Origin: Corythucha ciliata | Taxonomy: Eukaryota; Arthropoda; Insecta; Hemiptera; Tingidae | Assembly: GCA_038030265.1 (NCBI GenBank) | Contig: CM075942.1 | Span: 51,674,751 to 51,738,750 of the forward strand | Reading direction: 5' to 3' | Length of the DNA stretch: 64,000 nt | Shown: piece after piece, positions 57,800-64,000 of the stretch | How positions within the stretch are numbered: position 1 is the first letter of the stretch | Layout of the letters: every line of letters begins with the position of its first letter | The notes under the pieces: generated by a model | Database searches by the model: none | What the model was told of the DNA's origin: nothing | What the model saw: only the letters and a program-made list of their open reading frames with translations | Program-made: the position numbers and the translations under genes

Positions 57800-59440
57800 C
57801 AGCCTACTTATTCCGTTAAGAACTGTGTAGCCCTGTATTATTATGCAATGCAACAAAATAACTTCATTACTTCATCCACTGGCCCCCTTTTTTTTAACCA
57901 TAAGAACTATTTCTAGGCGTTCAACTAGCGGTGCCAATTCGACGGATTTTCCGTAACATCTAAAATATTTTGAAAGTGGCTGACGGGGAAAAATAGCTGC
58001 TCAATGATTTTTATTAGTATTATTTTAATTATCTTTAAAATATTTAACACAACTGAACGCAAAAAAGTGAAAAAGATGGGGGAAAACAATCACTCTCCGT
58101 TACCATCTTTCTATGAATTGGCTCCTTTTCTCGATTTTGTCCCCACAAACGGCAAATTGGTTATCTTTCTCAATTTTGGCCACGAATTAGCGTTGTTTAT
58201 CAATTTTAGCAGCGAATTAGCGATGTTTTCCCCTCTATCACTCTTGAATAGGGTTTTCCCCAATTTCGGGCAAAATTGCCCCCAATAACAGTGAATTGGC
58301 GTTTTTTCTATTTTAATGCGAATTAGCGTTTTTCTTCATTCTAGCCGCGGTTTAGCGGTTCGCCTAAATTTGTAAGCTTTTCTCTTTTTCAGCATCAAAT
58401 TAGGATTTTTGTTCACTTTTAGCGATGAATTAGCGTTTTTTCTCAATTTAGCGAATTTGTCCCCAGAAACCTCGTATTAACAGTGACTTGTAGCCACGAA
58501 TTAGCGCTTTTTAATCATTTCTGCCGCGAATTACTGTTTTTCTTCATTTTTAGCCGTGAATTGGCGATTTTTTTCACATTTTATTCGTTAATTTTTTCGC
58601 AATTATAGGCTTAATTGTCTCCGGAATCGGTGAATTGGCGTTTTTTCCATTTTAGTCGCCTATTAACGTTTTTCTAAATTTTAAATGCGAATTAGCGCCT
58701 TTTCTTGCTTCTATTTGCGAATGAGCTTTTTTTTTTTCTAATTTTAGCCATTTCGTCCTGAATTTTCATTTTTATTGATTTTAGACGCGATATTTTGCTT
58801 TTTTAAGCCATGGATTAACGCGCTTATTAGCGTTTTTTCACAATTTTACCGCAAAATTTGTTTCTGAAAACGGAATCTGCGATTTATCTCAATTATGTCC
58901 GCGATTTATCGCTTTTGCTCAATTGTAGCCGCGATTCAACGTTTTTTTTTATTTTAGCCGCAAATCAGCGCCTTTTCTCTTTGCTTTGAGCTGGGAATGT
59001 ACGTTCTCCTCAATTTCAGCGTCAAATTGGCAAATTTTTCACATCTAGCCATGAATTATCGCTTTTTCTTGATTTTAGCCGACCTTCAGGAACCGCAAAT
59101 TTGAAGTTTTTCGTAATTACAGCCGCAAATTAACGCTTTTACTCATTTTCATCCTAGAATTGGCGCTATATCTCACTTTTAGCCGCGTATTACGGTATTT
59201 CTCATTTTCGCCGCGTAATTTGCTCTTTTTTTTCACTTTTAGCCATGATTTTCAATGTTGGTCACGGGCATGCCTCAAGAGCGGCTCATTATAGCGGTTT
59301 TTGTAAATTTAGTCACGGTTCATACACCGCAAATCTTCGATTTTTTTTTTTCAATTCGGGTCTTCAGGTAGCACGAGAAAAACGCGAATTAGTGCTTCGA
59401 GTTCGTTTACTCAATTTTTGCAAGGAATGTTAGTGTAGTG
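57800..59440 (-). repeat. Degenerate tandem repeats, GCGAATTAGCGTTTTTCTCAATTTTAGC type
   Basis: After about 300 bp of unremarkable sequence, words such as GCGAATTAGCGTTTTTC and TCTCAATTTTAGC recur at about 30-45 bp from 58110 to 59420. This is the complement of the family at 36155-36960. Confidence 0.7.
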
Positions 59441-59442
59441 TC

Positions 59443-61511
59443 TAAGCCCTGTACACACGGAGACTTTTCTGTCCTGTCATGAAATTTTTAAGATTTTTAG
59501 GAATGTTCGTTTGTCGTGATGTCATAAAGTATAAAAACCATATTGTTCCTACGAAAAAACCAAGAAAAAACGGAGAAATTCTGGAAAAATCTCTCCTTTC
59601 TCCCTACCACGCGGAAACACAGCTTAGAAATACCGCGTCTACATTAGCCCTGTGAACAAAGGACAGGACTGGCTTTTGGCTGGCAAGTGGCAGCTGAGCT
59701 TGAGTTTTGAGACCCCAATACCCAGCACCACCAACACTAGGCGGCGCACGCGCTGTGAGACCCATTTTACCACTTCTGCCGAATTGGACCCTATACTCCT
59801 GTTAAACGTATTCACGTTAAAATGGGAGTAACTTTTCGGGCTTGAAAATAAACAATTTCTAACAGGGAACAGGGACGGATTTAGAGATTTCCGTATGGGG
59901 GGGAAGGGGATTCTTAAGCACTTTTACATCGGAGTTAAATTAATATCGAACACAAATCCTGATCATGGAGGAGTATAGAGTGTCATCTTTCATCGCAGCA
60001 AGCGTTCTTTATTTGTAGCCATTTCCCTTAGGCCGGTCGTCCACTGGAAGCGTTTTCGAGAGGCGCTAAAATAACGCGCTACAACGAGCGTACATTCCAA
60101 AGCCTTGAATTGAATGTGACAAACAGGAAAAAGAGCCCGGGAAGCATTATTTTTCATAAATCGTCAAAAGAAACTCAAATCGAGAGTTTAAAACAACGTT
60201 TGAAGAAACTATAGGTATTGTTGAACTCACAATCTATTGAAACCAAGGAGCCTCGCTCTTCGCATTACTCAGCGTATCCTCAGACTGAGATTGTTGAAGA
60301 TTTCTTTGAATCACAGTATTCGTACCATTTATCATAGGAATCTTGGAGGACATGAAGGAGAGATTCAGTCTTCGAGTCACGAGTTCGAACTCCTCGTGCT
60401 CATTCCGCATAACATAATAAAATTCGACTTGACGGAACTGGAACATCAGCTTCTTTGCGTGTAGAGTTTATTGAGTCAAGTTCAATATACTTAATTACTG
60501 AACAATGAAGACTCTTTCAACGACTGATCAAGTTGAGGGTCCGGAAGTCCAGACTCTCAACCTTGTGGCCATCAGATGGCGCAGGATTTGCCCATCATGT
60601 CAGCAAACACAGCCCTGTACCCTGCTGCGGATCTCATTAAGATGTGGCCAGTACCTAGGCCATTGCCGGCCCTTAGCTGGCCTGTACCCCATCTTTGGCC
60701 CAGACTCCCCAGCAGAGTCGGTCCCATCACTCAGCTCGGCTCGTTAGCCGTAACTGGTGGCCAGCCATCCGCGCCCGAGAGGCACGACGTGGAGGTGAGT
60801 CTTTCAGAGCTGGGGATGCTGGCTTGCGCCATGAACCGAAACCGGGCAGGGAAGGTGCCCCTGTACCCTGCATAGTAGCCAAGACTCAAGAGTCGTCCTT
60901 GCCAATCTGGGCCTTCATTTTTTGCCCAATATTCTGTGCGGGAGGCACACGACGCACTTTTTTACTGTTTGACCCTTTTAAGAAATCTAATGTCCCCACG
61001 CACATTAATGGCCACATTTTAATTAATTAGGTAATTTAATAAATGCAGAATTAAGAAGAGAAAAGAAGACGAGGAAGGATAGGATGGGGGTCGAGGTATC
61101 ATCTGTTTAGTTCCCCAAACCTCTAGAAGGTAGAATGCTGCCAGAAAAAAAAAATCTTGAAACAAATCTGGGAAAAAGTCGGACATTTCTTGCGCAAGTA
61201 CTTGTCTGCCCATATGGCAATATATTTCAGTGTTTAAACTTGGTTCAAACGAAGCATTTTGGTTTTTTGTTTCACTTCAGCAGAGGGTTTAAGAGAGGGG
61301 GTAATAAAAATGCTTCAAATATGTGCGAATAATTTCATACTAAGCCCCTCCATGGGCTTCAAAATGGGGATAATAAAAAAGAAATAATTCAATTTCTTGA
61401 ACTATCATTCAACCAAACAAACCTAAAACTTCACTTTTAATGCTTTTAACTACTTAAAACACCAGCTACAATAGAAGACAGGACAAAAAGTCTCCGTGTG
61501 TACACGGCTTA
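59443..61511. mobile_element. TIR element of about 2.07 kb
   Basis: The left end TAAGCCCTGTACACACGGAG (continuing ACTTTTCTGTCCTGTC) is mirrored at the right end, GGACAAAAAGTCTCCGTGTG then TACACGGCTTA, about 36 bp with few mismatches. No clear target duplication is seen. The interior has no ORF that I can name. A GC-richer patch at 60540-60880 has open frames on several phases but no recognisable domain. Confidence 0.6.
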
Positions 61512-61610
61512 ACTTGTCCATTGGGTACTTGATGTCCCCGGAATACGGAAAAGTGTTCCCTGCGCCATATAGCGAACATTTTTGAAATCGAGACTTTCAA
61601 GTCGTTGAGG

Positions 61611-62008
61611 TTAAGGCGGGGTTTCAATAGGGTTTCCTCGACCCCTACCCAGTCACTCCTCGCCTAAACTTCGCTCATAAATTTTGGCTCCATTTCTGCA
61701 CCAATCTCTGATTTCAAAGTCGTTTTTTAATCTTCAGGAAGTTCTACAGTGACGTTAGATCTTGCTTTTTCAAATTTCATCCCTAAAATAACCCTAAAAC
61801 ACTTTAGAATTCGAATGTGTTTTAGGGTAATTTCAGGGTTGAAATTTGAAAAATCAAGTTCTAACGTCACTGTAGAACTTACTGAAGATTAAAATTGAAC
61901 TTTGAAATCCAATATTGGTGCAGAAATGGAGTCAAAATTTATGTGCGAAGTTTTGGTGAGGGGTGACTGGGAAGGGGCCGAGGAAACCCGCCTGAAACCC
62001 CAGCTTAA
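61611..62008. mobile_element. 398-bp palindromic MITE bounded by TTAA
   Basis: The arms are inverted copies meeting near 61810 (CACTTTAGAATTCGAATGTG). The ends read TTAA-GGCGGGGTTTCA and TGAAACCCCAGC-TTAA, so a TTAA duplication (61611-61614, 62005-62008) fits a piggyBac-type mechanism. No coding content. Confidence 0.7.
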
Positions 62009-62229
62009 AGGTCAAAGTGAAAATACCAAGATAGGGGCCAAAACTCCAGGCTGGCCCAGACCTCCCCCACCGTAAGTGCCGTCTTTAGGCGGGGGCCCGG
62101 GGCCCCGGATTGTTCAGATTTATTTTTCTCAACGTGGGAACAAAGATACTCATCATCAATAGCGCTCAACCATAGGCTAAAATTGAAAAATCGGACATTC
62201 GCTGTTTCCGAGGTCAAATTCACAACTAT

Positions 62230-63410
62230 AAACGAGACTTAGTGCTAATTCGCGGCTAGCATTAAGACCAACCGCTCATTTACAGCCAAAATAGAGAAAA
62301 TTCACGGTTTCCAACGGCCACTTAGTGGCTGACATAAAGTGCTAATTCATGTCTAAAGCGAAAGAAATTGCTAATTCGTGGATAAAATAATAAAAAAAAT
62401 CATATTTGTCGACTAAAATGTGTGAAAAGCGCTTATTGAGAAAAAACCCTCATTGACAGATAAAGTTGAGAAAACTTCATTGACTGATAAAATTAAGAAG
62501 CTGCTACAGCGAATAACATTTAGAAAACACGCTAATTCTTGGCTAAAAGCGGAAAAGTAGCTGGTTCATGACAGGGGCGTAACCAGCCTTTGGTTTGGGG
62601 GTGGGCAGCACAAGTCAGATGAATCCCAATGACTATTGCAGGCTTATATTAATATCTGTGATGAATCCCCAGAAAAAGATATCGGTAATTTTTCAACGCA
62701 GAACCCTTAACTTGATTGATCATTTCAACGAGCCAACCCATACGATATTGGGTTTTAGGGGTAAATTTGGGTTTACGGCAAGCCTAAAACCTACGAAATT
62801 GGATTTTCAGCAAGCCTAAAAAGTAATAACCCACGAAATTTGGTTTTCAGCAAGCCCAAAACCCACGAAATTCAGCGGCAAACGGCCCCCACGAAACTAG
62901 CATTTCAGTGAGCCAAGGCGTGCAAAATTGGTTCTTTAGCAAGCAAAAGCTCACGAAATTTGCGTTTTAATGAGCAAAATCAGCAATCTTAATGAACAAA
63001 ATATAATTTCGCATATTCGTGAAAATGCTTGATTAGTGTGATAATCGTGCTTAGCGAGTGAAATTTGAGATGTTCTTTTTTTTTAATGAGAAAAAGCTCA
63101 AGAAATTGGTTTTTCAGCTACATAAAGACGCGAAATTGGATTTTCAGCAATAAAACAACCGTGAAATTAGGGTTTCTGTGAGCCAGAACCCTGAAAATTG
63201 GTTAATACGTAGTTAGAAAAATCAGCGAAAAGGTTTTTAGAGCGTGGAATCAACGAAAATAATTGATAGTAGTGAGTCAGACCTGCAACAATAGGGTTTT
63301 AGTGCACTAAATCCGTGAAATTTGTATCTTTGTATCACGCCTCGCCGTGAAATTTTTTTATCAGCTGCAGCTGTGAGTGAAATCCGATAAATTGGTTTCT
63401 TGTGGTGGAT
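62230..63410. repeat. Two degenerate tandem-repeat families side by side
   Basis: 62230-62580 holds words of the GAGAAAA...GCTAATTC type. 62730-63400 holds words of the ACCCACGAAATTTGGTTTTC / AGCAAGCC type, a relative of the family in the FKBP, TK1 and NDUFB1 introns. Confidence 0.6.
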
Positions 63411-63721
63411 TTTACCACGGAGGGTTAAAGTTTGAGTTACTTTAACCCAGTATTAACAAAAAAATGCATCACAATTTACGTAAACAATGGTAACTCCAAC
63501 CAAACTCCCGGTGGTGAAATTAACCATTAGTGCGCCAGACTCACAAAATATCTGTTTTTGCGAGAATGATATTTTGAATTATAAGGAACTTCACTTCGTT
63601 TTCGACTCTAGTGGAGGGAAACTCCACTAGAGCTCCCTGCCCCGCTCTGGCTATACGCCCCTGGTTTGCGGCTAAAAGAAAAAAAAAGTGTGGCCACGAA
63701 GTGCCCCCCCCCCTCCACGTA

Positions 63722-64000
63722 GAAGTACTAGTACTTTTATGATTTTTGGTGATTTGACCCTTGTGGCACTTGACGTTATGCCGGTGGTGTTCACGTGGGG
63801 AGTTTCAACCCCTTCCGATGAGTGGGAGGGGGTTGTCAGCAGATGTTTGTGTTAGTTACTCGGCGGGAAGTACTAGTACTTTCAGGATTTTTGGTAATTT
63901 GACCCTCGTGGCACTTGACATATTGCTGATGGTGTTCACGTGGGGAGTTTTGATCCTGCCTGATGTGGGGGAGGGGGTTGTCAGCAGACTTTTCATTCTG
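63722..64000 (+). repeat. 145-bp tandem repeat at the window edge
   Basis: Two units starting AGTACTAGTACTTT (63724 and 63869) share GATTTTTGGT, TGGCACTTGAC, GGTGTTCACGTGGGGAGTTT and GGGGGTTGTCAGCAGA. The second runs out of the window, so the array may be longer. Confidence 0.75.

Noticed and set aside
60505..61030. Protein gene in the GC-richer patch
   Set aside because: Frames overlap in several phases, no domain or splice structure is seen, and it lies inside a TIR element.

Overview
The window is animal nuclear DNA. The genes are split by GT-AG introns (58 bp to 3.8 kb), and the gene set is metazoan: a radial spoke head protein, FKBP6/shutdown-like co-chaperones, a TK1-type thymidine kinase, SLC66A3, complex I subunit NDUFB1, a NEK2-like kinase and BLOC1S4. 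The mobile elements are a Penelope-like element with a GIY-YIG domain, a tRNA-derived SINE, a hAT-like transposon and many MITEs. I favour an arthropod, perhaps an insect, but the species cannot be read from the sequence. No operon of bacterial type, CRISPR array or rRNA is present.

Layout. 0-10 kb holds a radial spoke RSPH4/6 gene (+), a 2.5-kb palindrome, a SINE and a small secreted cysteine-rich protein gene (+). 10-27 kb has no gene I can support. It holds a 749-bp transposon with perfect 29-bp ends and a 9-bp target duplication, two loci of a composite repeat with ~290-bp tandem units, a row of palindromic elements with TATACAGGGTG ends, and short degenerate tandem repeats. 27.4-35.6 kb is a hAT-like element with 8-bp flanking repeats. 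It carries a Penelope-like element rearranged into a 1.2-kb inverted repeat around a truncated reverse transcriptase.

37-58 kb is the gene-dense part: two FKBP6-like paralogs head to head (304 bp between start codons), TK1 (+), SLC66A3 (-), a three-exon transcription unit with three tiny ORFs ending in NDUFB1 (+), a NEK2-like kinase (-) and BLOC1S4 (+). I reconstructed all exon joins by eye from splice signals, frame and known protein families. 58-64 kb returns to degenerate tandem repeats and inverted-repeat elements.

The genes do not form a single pathway. The most notable points are the polycistronic-looking NDUFB1 transcript (a TAATG overlap between ORFs 1 and 2 and a 6-nt gap between ORFs 2 and 3 after splicing), the duplicated FKBP6/shutdown-like pair (in animals this family serves the piRNA pathway) beside many long hairpin-forming repeats, and the palindromic Penelope-like element with a hammerhead-like hairpin at both outer ends.
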